64,000 bases of DNA from Paenacidovorax monticola (GTDB lineage: Bacteria > Pseudomonadota > Gammaproteobacteria > Burkholderiales > Burkholderiaceae_C): contig NZ_CP060790.1 of NCBI RefSeq assembly GCF_014489595.1, forward strand, positions 1,984,001-2,048,000. The letters run 5' to 3'. The position numbers and the translations under genes are program-made. Numbering within the stretch: the stretch's first letter is position 1; the number at the start of each line of letters is the position of its first letter. The notes under the pieces are model-generated. The model was not told the DNA's origin. It made no database searches and saw only the letters and a program-made list of their open reading frames with translations. Shown here piece after piece: positions 1 to 8,546 of this stretch.

Positions 1-156
1 CACGGACCACTGTAGCCCCGCGCGCCCGCGGTGTATCAAAGACCCTGAGGCCCATGGTTTCATTGACGCGCCTCAAGCCACCACGCCAAGCCTCCGCCGC
101 ATAGGGGATAGGATGAAGGCACGCGCCCCCATCCACACCCCAAGGAGCCTTCGCGC

Positions 157-1520
157 ATGAGCGTCAGCATTACCTTCCTCGGCGGAACCGGCACCGTGAC
201 CGGCTCCAAGTACCTGGTACAGCACGACGGCCAGCGGCTGCTGGTGGACTGCGGCCTGTTCCAGGGCTACAAGCAACTGCGCGAACAGAACTGGGAGCCG
301 CTGCCCGTGCCCGCTTCCGCCGTGGACGCCGTGGTGCTGACCCATGCCCACCTCGACCACAGCGGCTACCTGCCGCTGCTCGCGCGCCAGGGCTTCGGCG
401 GCGCGGTGCACTGCACGGCGGGCACGCGCGACCTGTGCGCCATCCTGCTGCCCGACAGCGGCCACCTGCAGGAGGAGGACGCGGCCTACCTGAACCGCCA
501 CCGGCTCAGCCGCCACGAACCGGCCCTGCCGCTGTACACACGGCTCGACGCCGTGCACTGCCTGCGCCTGATCCGGGCCCACCCGCTGCACCAGGCCTTC
601 GAGCCCCTGCCCGGCTGGCGCGCGCGCTTCTTCGCGGCGGGGCACATCCTGGGCGCTGCCAGCGTGCTGCTGGAAGTGGGTGGGAGGCGCCTCCTGTTCT
701 CGGGCGACCTGGGGCGGCCGGACGATCTGCTGATGCATGCCCCCGAGCCCCTCCGGCGGCCGATGCCGTGCTCATCGAATCCACCTATGGCGACCGCACG
801 CACGCCCCTGTGGCGCTGCAGGAAGAACTGGCGCCGCCGCTGCAGCGCCTGGCGGCCCGCGGCGGCGTGGCCGTGGTGCCGGTGTTCGCCGTGGGGCGCG
901 CGCAGACGCTGATGCATGCCATCGCGCAACTCAAGTCCCAAGGGCGCCTGCCGGCCAACCTGCCGGTGTACCTGGACAGCCCCATGGCGGTGAGCGCCAC
1001 ACAGCTTTACGGCAAGCACATGGACGCGCACCGGCTCTCACACGCCGAACTGGAGGAGATGGCGCGCGGCACCACCCTGGTCCACACGGCCGATGAGTCG
1101 AAGGCCCTGGCGCGCCTGCATGGGCCGCGCGTGATCCTGGCGGCCAGCGGCATGGCCACGGGCGGGCGCGTGCTGCACCACCTGGCGCTGTACGCCGGCG
1201 ACCACCGCAACCTCATTCTGCTCACGGGCCACCAGACGCCCGGCACGCGCGGCGCGCGCCTCGCGGCCGGCGAGCGGAGCATCCGCATCTTCGGCGAGGA
1301 TGTGGCCATCCGCGCCGAGGTGGCACAGCTCGCCTCTGCCTCGGCCCATGCCGACGCGGGCCAGCTCCTGGACTGGCTGGGCCGGATGGCGCCCGCGCCA
1401 CGGCAGGTCTTCGTGGTGCATGGCGACATGGGGGCCTCGGATGCACTGCGCGAACGCATCGAGCACGGTCTGCGCTGGCCGGCCCTGGTCCCTCGTCCGG
1501 GCAGTACCCACACGGTGTAA
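157..1520 (+). CDS. MBL-fold beta-CASP RNA-processing hydrolase (apparent frameshift)
   Basis: Metallo-beta-lactamase fold protein with a beta-CASP domain, a family that includes RNA-processing nucleases (Ysh1/CPSF-73-like). The zinc motif HAHLDHSG lies near residues 67-74 and a second metal region FSGDLGRPDD near residue 185. After the frame change come the beta-CASP segments FAVGRAQTLMH, ASGMATGGRVLHHL and SASAHAD. The first 250 residues and the remainder are in different frames. The change falls at the C run 748-751; one extra C there restores a protein of about 454 residues, normal for the family. AAGGAG about 10 nt upstream supports the ATG at 157. It stands alone upstream of the leucine region. 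RNA substrate unknown. Confidence 0.85.
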
Positions 1521-1532
1521 TGCCCCGATGGC

Positions 1533-1567
1533 GAGGGTTGTCATCGTGTTTCACGATGACAACCCTC
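1533..1567. terminator. Perfect 16-bp inverted repeat, possible terminator or operator
   Basis: Arms 1533-1548 and 1552-1567 are perfectly complementary, separated by TTT. It starts 13 bases after the stop of the upstream hydrolase, so it could form a very stable RNA hairpin ending that transcript. No run of T follows on either strand, so a factor-independent terminator is not proven; a protein-binding palindrome is the alternative. Confidence 0.5.
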
Positions 1568-1589
1568 CACTTCATGAGGGAAAATTCGC

Positions 1590-1615
1590 AATGCATTCTC
1601 CAAAGGAGATGCATT
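1590..1615. promoter_or_regulatory. Inverted repeat overlapping the lysR ribosome-binding region
   Basis: AATGCATTCTCC (1590-1601) and GGAGATGCATT (1605-1615) pair around AAA with one bulged T. The right arm contains GGAG, the best Shine-Dalgarno candidate for the LysR-type gene starting at 1623, although its spacing of 14 nt is long. The element could be an autoregulatory operator or a hairpin that hides the ribosome-binding site. This is inference from symmetry and position only. Confidence 0.4.
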
Positions 1616-1622
1616 ACCCACC

Positions 1623-2579
1623 ATGAAAAGCTCCGAGCGCAGCTTTGCGCGCCGTATCGACCTCACCTCGCTGCAATTGTTCGTGGCCGTCTGCGAACTA
1701 GGCAGCATCGGCCGCGCGGCCGAGCGCGAGTTCATCGCGGCCTCGGCCGTGAGCAAGCGGCTGTCGGACCTGGAGGCCGCCGTGGACACGGCCCTGCTCT
1801 ACCGCCACAGCCGCGGCGTCACGCTCACCCCGGCGGGCGAGAGCCTGCTGCACCATGCCCGCACCGTGCTCTTCGGCCTGGAACGCATGCAGGGCGAGCT
1901 CAGCGAATACGCCGAGGGCGTGCGCGGCCATGTGCGCATGCATGCCAATATTTCGGCCATCGTGCAGTTCCTGCCCGAGGACCTGGGCGCCTTCGCCCGC
2001 GCGCACAGCCAGATCAAGATCGACCTGCAGGAACACCTCTCCCCCGACGTGCTGCAGGCCGTGCACGAAGGCGCGGCCGACCTGGGCATCTGCAGCGCCG
2101 ACAGCGCGAACGGCCAGGGCGATGGCGGCCTGCAGAGCCGCCCCTACCGCAGCGACCGGCTGATGCTGGTCGTGCCCGAGGCGCACCCCTTGTCCGCGAG
2201 GGCTGAGATCGCATTCGAGGACGTACTCGACTGGGACATCGTGGGCCTGCACGCGGGCAGCAGCATCAGCCTGGCCATGCGCGCCGCCGCGGCCCGGGCA
2301 GGGCGGCCGCTGCGCCAACGCATCCAGGTCACCGGCCTGGACGCCATGTGCCGCATGATCGACAACGGCCTGGGCGTGGGCCTGCTGCCCGACCGTGCCT
2401 TCGCGCTCATGCACAGCGTGGGCCGCCTGCGCGCAGTGCCGCTCACCGATGCCTGGGCCCGGCGCGAGCTGCGCCTCGTGGCGCGCGATTTCGACGCGCT
2501 GCCGGTCACCGCGCGCCTGCTGGTCGAGCATCTGGCCCCCGTGCCCACGGCGACCGACGGCACTTCCAGCGCCACCTAG
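1623..2579 (+). CDS. LysR-family transcriptional regulator
   Basis: 318-residue LysR-type regulator. The N-terminal winged helix-turn-helix (about residues 13-72, with the phrase [14 protein letters not shown] typical of the recognition region) is followed by a periplasmic-binding-protein-like effector domain (about 100-305). It lies immediately upstream of leuC on the same strand, 41 bases apart, which suggests but does not prove control of leucine biosynthesis. LysR regulators often control neighbouring genes in response to a pathway metabolite. The effector cannot be read from the sequence. The start ATG at 1623 keeps the usual short N-terminal extension before the HTH. Confidence 0.88.
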   Translation: MKSSERSFARRIDLTSLQLFVAVCELGSIGRAAEREFIAASAVSKRLSDLEAAVDTALLYRHSRGVTLTPAGESLLHHARTVLFGLERMQGELSEYAEGVRGHVRMHANISAIVQFLPEDLGAFARAHSQIKIDLQEHLSPDVLQAVHEGAADLGICSADSANGQGDGGLQSRPYRSDRLMLVVPEAHPLSARAEIAFEDVLDWDIVGLHAGSSISLAMRAAAARAGRPLRQRIQVTGLDAMCRMIDNGLGVGLLPDRAFALMHSVGRLRAVPLTDAWARRELRLVARDFDALPVTARLLVEHLAPVPTATDGTSSAT

Positions 2580-2620
2580 AATCCAACTCCACCCCACCTG
2601 AAAGACGAAACGAGACCGCC

Positions 2621-4041
2621 ATGGGACGCACCCTGTACGACAAGATCTTCGACGAGCACGTCGTCCACACCGAAGAGGACGGCACCTCCGTGCTCTACAT
2701 CGACCGCCATCTGGTCCATGAGGTGACCAGCCCGCAGGCGTTCGAAGGCCTGCGTCAGGCCGAACGCAAGGTCTGGCGCGTGAGCTCCATCGTGGCCACG
2801 GCCGACCACAACACGCCCACCACGGGCTGGGAGCGCGGCTACGACGGTATCGCCGACCCGATCAGCAAGGAACAGATCACCACGCTGGACAAGAACATCG
2901 CCGAGAGCGGCGCGGCCGCGTTCTTCCCCTTCCTGTCCAAGCGCCAGGGCATCGTGCACGTGATCGGCCCCGAGAACGGCGCCACCCTGCCCGGCATGAC
3001 CGTGGTCTGCGGCGACAGCCATACCTCCACGCACGGCGCCTTCGGTGCGCTGGCGCATGGCATCGGCACGAGCGAGGTCGAGCATGTGATGGCCACGCAG
3101 ACCCTGCTGGCCAAAAAGGCCAAGAACATGCTGGTCAAGGTGGAGGGCTCCGTGGCCCCGGCGTGACGGCCAAGGACATCGTGCTGGCCATCATCGGCAA
3201 GATCGGCACGGCCGGCGGCACGGGCTACACCATCGAATTCGCGGGCAGCGCCATCCGCGCCCTGTCGATGGAAGGCCGCATGACCGTGTGCAACATGGCC
3301 ATCGAAGCCGGCGCGCGCGCGGGCCTGGTCGCCGTGGACGACAAGACCATCGACTACGTGAAGGGCCGCCCGCTCTCGCCCACCGGCGTGGAATGGGAGC
3401 AGGCCGTGCAGTACTGGAAGACGCTGCACTCCGATGCCGACGCGAAGTTCGACACCGTCGTCACGCTCGACGCCGCGCAGATCGTTCCGCAGGTCACCTG
3501 GGGTACCTCGCCCGAGATGGTGCTGGGCGTGGACGCCCGCGTGCCCGACCCCGACAAGGAAAAGGACGCCAGCAAGCGCGGCGCCATCGAGCGCGCGCTG
3601 ACCTACATGGCGCTGGAGCCCGGCAAGCCGCTCAACGACATCTTCGTGGACAAGGTGTTCATCGGCTCGTGCACCAACAGCCGCATCGAGGACATGCGCG
3701 AAGCCGCCGCCGTGGTCAAGAAGCTGGGCCGCAAGGTCGCCGGCAACGTCAAGCTGGCCATGGTCGTGCCCGGCTCGGGCCTCGTGAAGGAACAGGCCGA
3801 GCGCGAGGGCCTCGACCAGATCTTCAAGGCGGCGGGCTTCGAGTGGCGCGAACCCGGCTGCTCCATGTGCCTGGCCATGAACGCCGACCGCCTGGAGCCT
3901 GGCGAGCGCTGCGCCTCGACGAGCAACCGCAACTTCGAGGGCCGCCAGGGCGCTGGCGGCCGCACCCATCTCGTGAGCCCCGCCATGGCCGCCGCGGCCG
4001 CCGTGCACGGCCACTTCGTGGACGTGCGCCAATTCGCCTGA
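2621..4041 (+). CDS. leuC: 3-isopropylmalate dehydratase large subunit (apparent frameshift)
   Basis: LeuC isomerises 2-isopropylmalate to 3-isopropylmalate with LeuD, using a [4Fe-4S] cluster. The cluster ligands are visible in GSCTNS (Cys near 351) and GCSMC (Cys near 414 and 417). The conserved aconitase-family phrase [14 protein letters not shown] lies near residues 128-141. The frame breaks at the C run 3156-3159, where the stop at 3164 appears. One more C joins VEGSVAP to VTAKDI and restores 473 residues, the normal length. First gene of leuC-entericidin-leuD-leuB. The original gene is most likely intact. Confidence 0.95.
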
Positions 4042-4065
4042 GGACCGCCTGAAAGGAGACCCGCC

Positions 4066-4185
4066 ATGAAACGCCTCGCCACCCTCCTCGCGCTGGCCTT
4101 CGCGCTCGCCGGTTGCAACACCGTCAAGGGCATCGGCCAGGACATCGGCAAAGCCGGCTCCGCCATCGAACGCGCCGCCAAGTAA
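4066..4185 (+). CDS. Entericidin A/B-family small lipoprotein
   Basis: 39-residue ORF starting [21 protein letters not shown] short basic start, a hydrophobic stretch and the lipobox LAGC give a predicted lipidated Cys at position 17. The tail [20 protein letters not shown] matches the pattern of entericidins, small membrane lipoproteins first described as a bacteriolysis-linked pair in enterobacteria. GAAAGGAG about 8 nt upstream is a good ribosome-binding site. It sits between leuC (24 nt before) and leuD (11 nt after), so it is probably cotranscribed with the leucine genes. No antidote partner is visible next to it. Function inferred from family resemblance. Confidence 0.8.
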   Translation: MKRLATLLALAFALAGCNTVKGIGQDIGKAGSAIERAAK

Positions 4186-4196
4186 GAGACAACACC

Positions 4197-4847
4197 ATGC
4201 AGAAATTCACCGTGCACAAGGGCCTCGTGGCCCCCATGGACCGCGAGAACGTCGACACCGACGCCATCATTCCCAAGCAATTCCTCAAGTCGATCAAGAA
4301 GACGGGCTTCGGCCCCAACCTGTTCGACGAATGGCGCTACCTCGACAAGGGCGAGCCCGGCGTGCCCGAATCGGCGCGCAAGCCCAACCCCGACTTCGTG
4401 CTGAACCAGCCCCGTTACAAGGGCGCCTCGATCCTCATCGCGCGCAAAAACTTTGGCTGCGGATCGAGCCGCGAGCATGCGCCCTGGGCGCTCGACCAAT
4501 ACGGCTTCCGCGCCATCATCGCGCCGAGCTTCGCCGACATCTTCTTCAACAACTGCTTCAAGAACGGCCTGCTGCCCATCGTGCTGCCCGAGGCCACCGT
4601 GGCCCGCCTGTTCGACGAAGTGGCGGCCTTCCCCGGCTACGAGCTCACCATCGACCTGGACCAGCAGGTGATCCGTCCCCCGCAGGGCGATGCCATTGCG
4701 TTCGACGTGCTGCCGTTCCGCAAGTACTGCCTGCTCAACGGCTTCGACGACATCGGCCTGACGCTGCGCCACAAGGACAAGATCGCCGCCTTCGAGGCCG
4801 AGCGCCTGGCCACCAAGCCCTGGCTGGCCCACACGATGGTGTCCTGA
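4197..4847 (+). CDS. leuD: 3-isopropylmalate dehydratase small subunit
   Basis: 216-residue swivel-domain subunit that completes the LeuCD isomerase. The signature [15 protein letters not shown] is present near residues 84-98, and the N-terminal region [17 protein letters not shown] is typical. The ATG at 4197 follows AAGTAAGAGAC and gives the usual N-terminus [15 protein letters not shown]. The product acts in the cytoplasm in leucine synthesis. The downstream gap to leuB (4848-4918) carries a copy of the palindromic repeat. Confidence 0.97.
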   Translation: MQKFTVHKGLVAPMDRENVDTDAIIPKQFLKSIKKTGFGPNLFDEWRYLDKGEPGVPESARKPNPDFVLNQPRYKGASILIARKNFGCGSSREHAPWALDQYGFRAIIAPSFADIFFNNCFKNGLLPIVLPEATVARLFDEVAAFPGYELTIDLDQQVIRPPQGDAIAFDVLPFRKYCLLNGFDDIGLTLRHKDKIAAFEAERLATKPWLAHTMVS

Positions 4848-4870
4848 CGCACTTTTTTCAGAAGAACCGC

Positions 4871-4893
4871 TGGCGCCTATCCAGAAAGCGCCA
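4871..4893. repeat. Palindromic intergenic repeat copy (leuD-leuB)
   Basis: TGGCGC (4871-4876) and GCGCCA (4888-4893) flank 11 bases, followed by AATAGCTATCAAAA. The whole resembles a degenerate copy of the GCTGGCGCTT-loop-AAGCGCC-GCTAT element seen at 15879, 39067 and 53925. It lies inside the leucine operon, so it must be tolerated within the transcript. Confidence 0.6.
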
Positions 4894-4918
4894 ATAGCTA
4901 TCAAAACAGAAGCAAACC

Positions 4919-5992
4919 ATGAAAATCGCAGTTCTCCCGGGTGACGGCATCGGCACCGAAATCGTGGCCGAGGCCACCAAGGTCCTGAAGGCCCTCGACC
5001 TGAAGTTCGAGATGGAATCCGCCCTGGTCGGCGGCGCGGCCTACGAGGCCCACGGCCACCCGCTGCCCGAGTCCACGCTCAACCTTGCCAAGAATGCCGA
5101 CGCCGTGCTGTTCGGCGCCGTGGGCGACTGGAAGTACGACAAGCTCGACCGGCCGCTGCGGCCCGAGCAGGCCATCCTGGGCCTGCGCAAGAACCTGGGC
5201 CTGTTCGCCAACTTCCGCCCCGCCATCTGCTATGAGCAGCTCGTAGGCGCATCGAGCCTCAAGCCCGAGCTGATCGCGGGCCTGGACATCCTCATCATCC
5301 GTGAACTCACGGGCGACATCTACTTCGGCCAGCCGCGCGGCCGCCGCGTGGCCACCGATGGCCACTTCCCCAGCGCCGAGGAAGCCTTCGACACCATGCG
5401 CTACAGCAAGCCCGAGATCGAGCGCATCGCCCGCGTGGCCTTCGAGGCTGCCCGCAAGCGTGGCAAGAAGGTCACCAGTGTGGACAAGGCCAACGTGCTC
5501 GAAACCTTCCAGTTCTGGAAGGATGTGGTGACCGAGGTGCACAAGGACTACCCCGACGTGGAACTCGAGCACATGTACGTGGACAACGCTGCCATGCAGC
5601 TCGTGAAGAAGCCCAAGGCCTTCGACGTGATCGTGACGGGCAACATGTTCGGCGACATCCTGTCGGACGAAGCCTCGATGCTCACGGGCTCCATCGGCAT
5701 GCTGCCCTCGGCCAGCCTGAACAGCAAGAACCAGGGCCTGTACGAGCCCAGCCATGGCAGCGCCCCCGACATCGCGGGCAAGGGCGTGGCCAACCCCCTG
5801 GCCACCATCCTCTCCGCCGCGATGATGCTGCGCTTCAGCCTGAACCAGGAAGAGGCCGCCCGCCGCATCGAGGCTGCGGTGCAAAAGGTGCTGGCCCAGG
5901 GTCTGCGCACGCCCGACATCTACAGCGAAGGCACCACCAAGGTGGGCACGGCGCAGATGGGCGATGCGGTGGTGAAGGCACTCGCCGCCTGA
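4919..5992 (+). CDS. leuB: 3-isopropylmalate dehydrogenase
   Basis: 357-residue NAD-dependent decarboxylating dehydrogenase that converts 3-isopropylmalate to 2-oxoisocaproate, the third leucine-specific step. The N-terminus [19 protein letters not shown] is diagnostic. The isocitrate/isopropylmalate signature appears as [19 protein letters not shown], with the cofactor segment [14 protein letters not shown]. Full length for the family. It is the last gene of the leucine operon and is followed by a clear hairpin terminator at 6017-6041. Confidence 0.97.
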   Translation: MKIAVLPGDGIGTEIVAEATKVLKALDLKFEMESALVGGAAYEAHGHPLPESTLNLAKNADAVLFGAVGDWKYDKLDRPLRPEQAILGLRKNLGLFANFRPAICYEQLVGASSLKPELIAGLDILIIRELTGDIYFGQPRGRRVATDGHFPSAEEAFDTMRYSKPEIERIARVAFEAARKRGKKVTSVDKANVLETFQFWKDVVTEVHKDYPDVELEHMYVDNAAMQLVKKPKAFDVIVTGNMFGDILSDEASMLTGSIGMLPSASLNSKNQGLYEPSHGSAPDIAGKGVANPLATILSAAMMLRFSLNQEEAARRIEAAVQKVLAQGLRTPDIYSEGTTKVGTAQMGDAVVKALAA

Positions 5993-6016
5993 CGGCGTGC
6001 TCTCGCGCCTTGCGCC

Positions 6017-6041
6017 AGCGGCCCCTTGGGGCCGCTTTTTT
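6017..6041 (+). terminator. Rho-independent terminator after leuB
   Basis: AGCGGCCCC (6017-6025) pairs with GGGGCCGCT (6028-6036) around TT and is followed by a run of T, the classic intrinsic terminator layout. It lies 25 bases after the leuB stop and separates the leucine operon from the SDR gene. Confidence 0.85.
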
Positions 6042-6141
6042 ATGCCGCAGACCCCGGCGCATCGCGGGTCCGGAACCGGCCAGACGCGCCCCTCGCCGAC
6101 CGCGAGACTCGCCAAGTGAATCAACCCTTGAAAGAGTCTCG

Positions 6142-6911
6142 ATGCCCCCATTTTCCTTGCAGCACCGTGTTGCCATCATCACCGGCGCCAGTTCCGGCAT
6201 TGGGCGTGCAGCCGCCCTGCTCTTCGCCCAGGCCGGTGCGGCCGTCGTCGTGGGTGCGCGGCGCCAGGCGGAACTGGACCAGCTCGCCACCTCCATTGCC
6301 CAGCAGGGCGGGCGTGCGGTCGCCCTGGCGGGCGATGTGCGCGAGGAGGCCTACGCCCATGCACTCGTCGCCACCGCAGTGGAGCACTTTGGCGGGCTCG
6401 ACGTGGCCTTCAACAATGCCGGCACCCTGGGGCCACTGCAGCCCACACGGACATGCCGCTGGGCGACTGGCGCGACACGCTGGACACCAACCTGACCAGT
6501 GCATTCCTGGGCGCCAAGCACCAACTCCCGGCCCTGGTTGCGCGCGGCGGCGGCTCGCTCATCTTCACATCCACCTTCGTGGGCCATACCGCAGGGTTTG
6601 CGGGCACTGCAGCCTATGCAGCCAGCAAGGCCGGGCTGGTGGGGCTCACGCAGGCACTGGCTGCAGAGTTCGGTGCGCGCGGTGTGCGCGTCAACGCCTT
6701 GCTGCCAGGCGGCACGCTCACGCCCATGGCCCACGCCATGAATGCCACGCCCGAAGCCTTGACCCAGGTTGCCGGACTGCATGCGCTCAAGCGCCTGGCC
6801 CAGCCCCAGGAAATTGCCCAAGCTGCGCTGTACCTCGCGTCAGATGCTGCATCGTTCGTGACCGGGACGGCCATGCTGGTGGATGGGGGCGTTTCCATCC
6901 AGCGGGGCTGA
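6142..6911 (+). CDS. SDR-family oxidoreductase (apparent frameshift)
   Basis: Short-chain dehydrogenase/reductase of about 256 residues once frame-corrected. The cofactor motif TGASSGIG (near residues 14-21), NNAG (near 89-92) and the catalytic YAASK are all present, as is the C-terminal phrase typical of FabG-like SDRs (VTGTAMLVDGG). The frame changes at the CCC run 6442-6444; one added C joins GPLQP to HTDMPLGDW. Substrate cannot be assigned. It lies between the leucine terminator and the asd leader and appears to be a single-gene unit. Confidence 0.85.
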
Positions 6912-6973
6912 CGCGGGCCGGAGCAATGCAACGGCGGCGCCACACGCCGCACCACAGCCGCAGCGTGTTCCGC

Positions 6974-6979
6974 TACAAT
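6974..6979 (+). promoter_or_regulatory. Candidate -10 element before the asd leader ORF
   Basis: TACAAT matches the sigma-70 -10 consensus in five of six positions and lies 8 bases before the ATG of the leader ORF at 6988. Transcription starting about 7 bases downstream would give an almost leaderless mini-ORF. No convincing -35 hexamer is visible at the expected distance. Confidence 0.45.
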
Positions 6980-6987
6980 GCCGCTTC

Positions 6988-7089
6988 ATGTTTGCCGCCC
7001 GCCCGTTCGCCCTGAACACCGCAACTGCCGCCCTGGCAGGCGTCGCCGTGCGCGCAATCACCACCAAAACCACGACCATTAAGGGCTGA
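6988..7089 (+). CDS. Thr/Ile/Lys-rich candidate leader peptide upstream of asd
   Basis: 33-codon ORF reading MFAARPFALNTATAALAGVA and ending in ITTKTTTIKG before a stop at 7087. Nine consecutive codons (7057-7083) encode only Ile, Thr and Lys: five Thr, two Ile, two Lys. These amino acids all derive, wholly or in part, from aspartate semialdehyde, the product of the next gene. Runs of regulatory codons just before a biosynthetic gene are the hallmark of ribosome-mediated attenuation, as in the enterobacterial thr and his leaders. The ORF ends 102 bases before the asd start. Translation of the ORF and the mechanism are inferences. Confidence 0.6.
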   Translation: MFAARPFALNTATAALAGVAVRAITTKTTTIKG

Positions 7090-7116
7090 TCCAGCTCCGG
7101 TATCGTCGTGCGCCCT

Positions 7117-7176
7117 CCCTGGCCCAGACGAGCCGGGGGTGAACAGAGGCCCGGGTCGGGCACTGTTTCTTACTTT
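7117..7176 (+). promoter_or_regulatory. Possible attenuator structures in the asd leader
   Basis: CCCTGGC (7117-7123) can pair with GCCGGGG (7132-7138, one G-U pair). GCCCG (7149-7153) can pair with CGGGC (7157-7161), which is followed by a pyrimidine-rich stretch (TGTTTCTTACTTT). CCGGG near 7134 could instead pair with CCCGG near 7151, so exclusive folds are possible. The second hairpin is short and its T run is interrupted, so terminator strength is doubtful without folding calculations. Confidence 0.35.
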
Positions 7177-7191
7177 GAAAGGGCGTTGAAA

Positions 7192-8322
7192 ATGAGCAAG
7201 TTGGTAGGGTTGGTCGGCTGGCGCGGCATGGTCGGCTCGGTCCTGATGGACCGCATGGCACAGGAAAAGGACTTCGACCTGATCGAGCCCCTGTTCTTCT
7301 CCACCTCGAATGCGGGCGGCAAGGCCCCGGCGATGGCCAAGAACGAGACCACGCTCCAGGACGCCTTCGACATCGAGCAGCTCAAGCGCTGCGAGATCAT
7401 CATCACGGCCCAGGGCGGCGACTACACCACCGAAGTCTTCCCCAAGCTGCGCGCGGCCGGCTGGAACGGTCACTGGATCGACGCCGCCTCCACGCTGCGC
7501 ATGAAGGACGATGCGGTCATCATCCTCGACCCGGTCAACATGCCCGTGATCAAGAACGCCCTGGCCAAGGGCGGCAACAACTGGATCGGCGGCAACTGCA
7601 CGGTGTCGTGCATGCTGATGGGCGTGGGCGCGCTGTACAAGGCCGGCCTCGTCGAGTGGATGAGCACCCAGACCTACCAGGCCGCCAGCGGCGGCGGCGC
7701 CCAGCACATGCGCGAGCTGCTCACGCAGTACGGCACGCTGAACGCCGAGGTGCGCTCCCTGCTGGACGACCCCAAGAGCGCCATCCTCGAGATCGACCGC
7801 AAGGTCATCGCCAAGCAGCGCACCCTGACGAGCGACGAGACCGCCAACTTCGGCGTGCCCCTGGGCGGTTCGCTGATTCCCTGGATCGACAAGGACCTGG
7901 GCAATGGCATGTCCAAGGAAGAATGGAAGGGCATGGCCGAGACCAACAAGATCATGGGCCAGGGCGAAGGCTTCGGCTCGCCGGCCGTGCCGGTGGATGG
8001 CTTCTGCGTGCGCGTGGGCGCCATGCGCTGCCACAGCCAGGCACTGACCTTCAAGCTCAGGAAGGACGTGCCCGTGGCCGACATCGAAGCCATGATCGCC
8101 GCCGACAACGAGTGGGTGAAGGTCGTGCCCAACACGCGCGAAGCCACGCTGAAGGACCTCACGCCCGTGGCCGTCACCGGCACCATGACCATCCCCGTGG
8201 GCCGCATCCGCAAGCTCGCGATGGGCCCCGAGTACGTCGGCGCCTTCACCATCGGCGACCAACTGCTGTGGGGTGCCGCCGAGCCCCTGCGCCGCATGCT
8301 GCGCATCCTGCTGGACGCCTGA
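7192..8322 (+). CDS. asd: Aspartate-semialdehyde dehydrogenase
   Basis: 376-residue NADPH-dependent enzyme that reduces aspartyl phosphate to aspartate semialdehyde, the branch point to lysine/diaminopimelate, threonine, isoleucine and methionine. The N-terminus [18 protein letters not shown] is the nucleotide-binding loop of the Gram-negative Asd type. The catalytic Cys is residue 136 in GGNCTVS, and the substrate region [14 protein letters not shown] is present. Start ATG at 7192 is preceded by GAAAGGGCG. Full length, followed by a strong hairpin at 8333-8361. Probably controlled through the leader ORF at 6988-7089. Confidence 0.97.
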   Translation: MSKLVGLVGWRGMVGSVLMDRMAQEKDFDLIEPLFFSTSNAGGKAPAMAKNETTLQDAFDIEQLKRCEIIITAQGGDYTTEVFPKLRAAGWNGHWIDAASTLRMKDDAVIILDPVNMPVIKNALAKGGNNWIGGNCTVSCMLMGVGALYKAGLVEWMSTQTYQAASGGGAQHMRELLTQYGTLNAEVRSLLDDPKSAILEIDRKVIAKQRTLTSDETANFGVPLGGSLIPWIDKDLGNGMSKEEWKGMAETNKIMGQGEGFGSPAVPVDGFCVRVGAMRCHSQALTFKLRKDVPVADIEAMIAADNEWVKVVPNTREATLKDLTPVAVTGTMTIPVGRIRKLAMGPEYVGAFTIGDQLLWGAAEPLRRMLRILLDA

Positions 8323-8332
8323 TCCAGCCCTT

Positions 8333-8361
8333 GGCGCGGACGCTTCCACAGCGTCCGCGCC
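8333..8361 (+). terminator. Hairpin terminator after asd
   Basis: GGCGCGGACGCT (8333-8344) and AGCGTCCGCGCC (8350-8361) form a perfect 12-bp stem with a 5-base loop, followed by CTCTTTC. The T run is weak but position and stability fit transcription termination after asd. Confidence 0.7.
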
Positions 8362-8402
8362 CTCTTTCGCCCACGCGGCACATTGACACACCCTGTTACG
8401 GC

Positions 8403-8422
8403 TCGTTGTCAATTGACAACGA
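8403..8422. promoter_or_regulatory. 20-bp perfect palindrome in the asd-fimV gap
   Basis: Bases 8403-8422 (core TTGTCAATTGACAA) read the same on both strands. The two halves each contain a TTGACA hexamer in opposite orientation. It could be an operator for a dimeric regulator or overlapping -35 boxes; no matching -10 was found 17 bases downstream on the + strand. Confidence 0.45.
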
Positions 8423-8472
8423 CGCAGCGTCCCATCCGCGCCCCTGGCGGCGCGATCAAAGCTTCCGCGCTA

Positions 8473-8508
8473 CCTTAGCTTGTCAGTGCAAAACATTGCT
8501 GCTAAGGT
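8473..8508 (+). promoter_or_regulatory. Candidate fimV promoter and inverted repeat
   Basis: TTGTCA (8480-8485) and TAAGGT (8503-8508) are spaced by 17 bases, a plausible sigma-70 promoter with a weak -10. The pair is framed by the inverted repeat CCTTAGC (8473-8479) / GCTAAGG (8501-8507), so a dimeric regulator could bind over the promoter. Position is 39 bases before the fimV start chosen here. Confidence 0.4.
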
Positions 8509-8546
8509 GCTTTTCACATTTTTACAGCGCCGGGGCGGGACGGACC

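Noticed and set aside
157..1520. Pseudogene call for the frameshifted hydrolase, leuC, fimV, lepB, plsX and others
   Set aside because: Breaks are always one base short in a homopolymer and hit essential genes, so undercalled bases are the simpler explanation.
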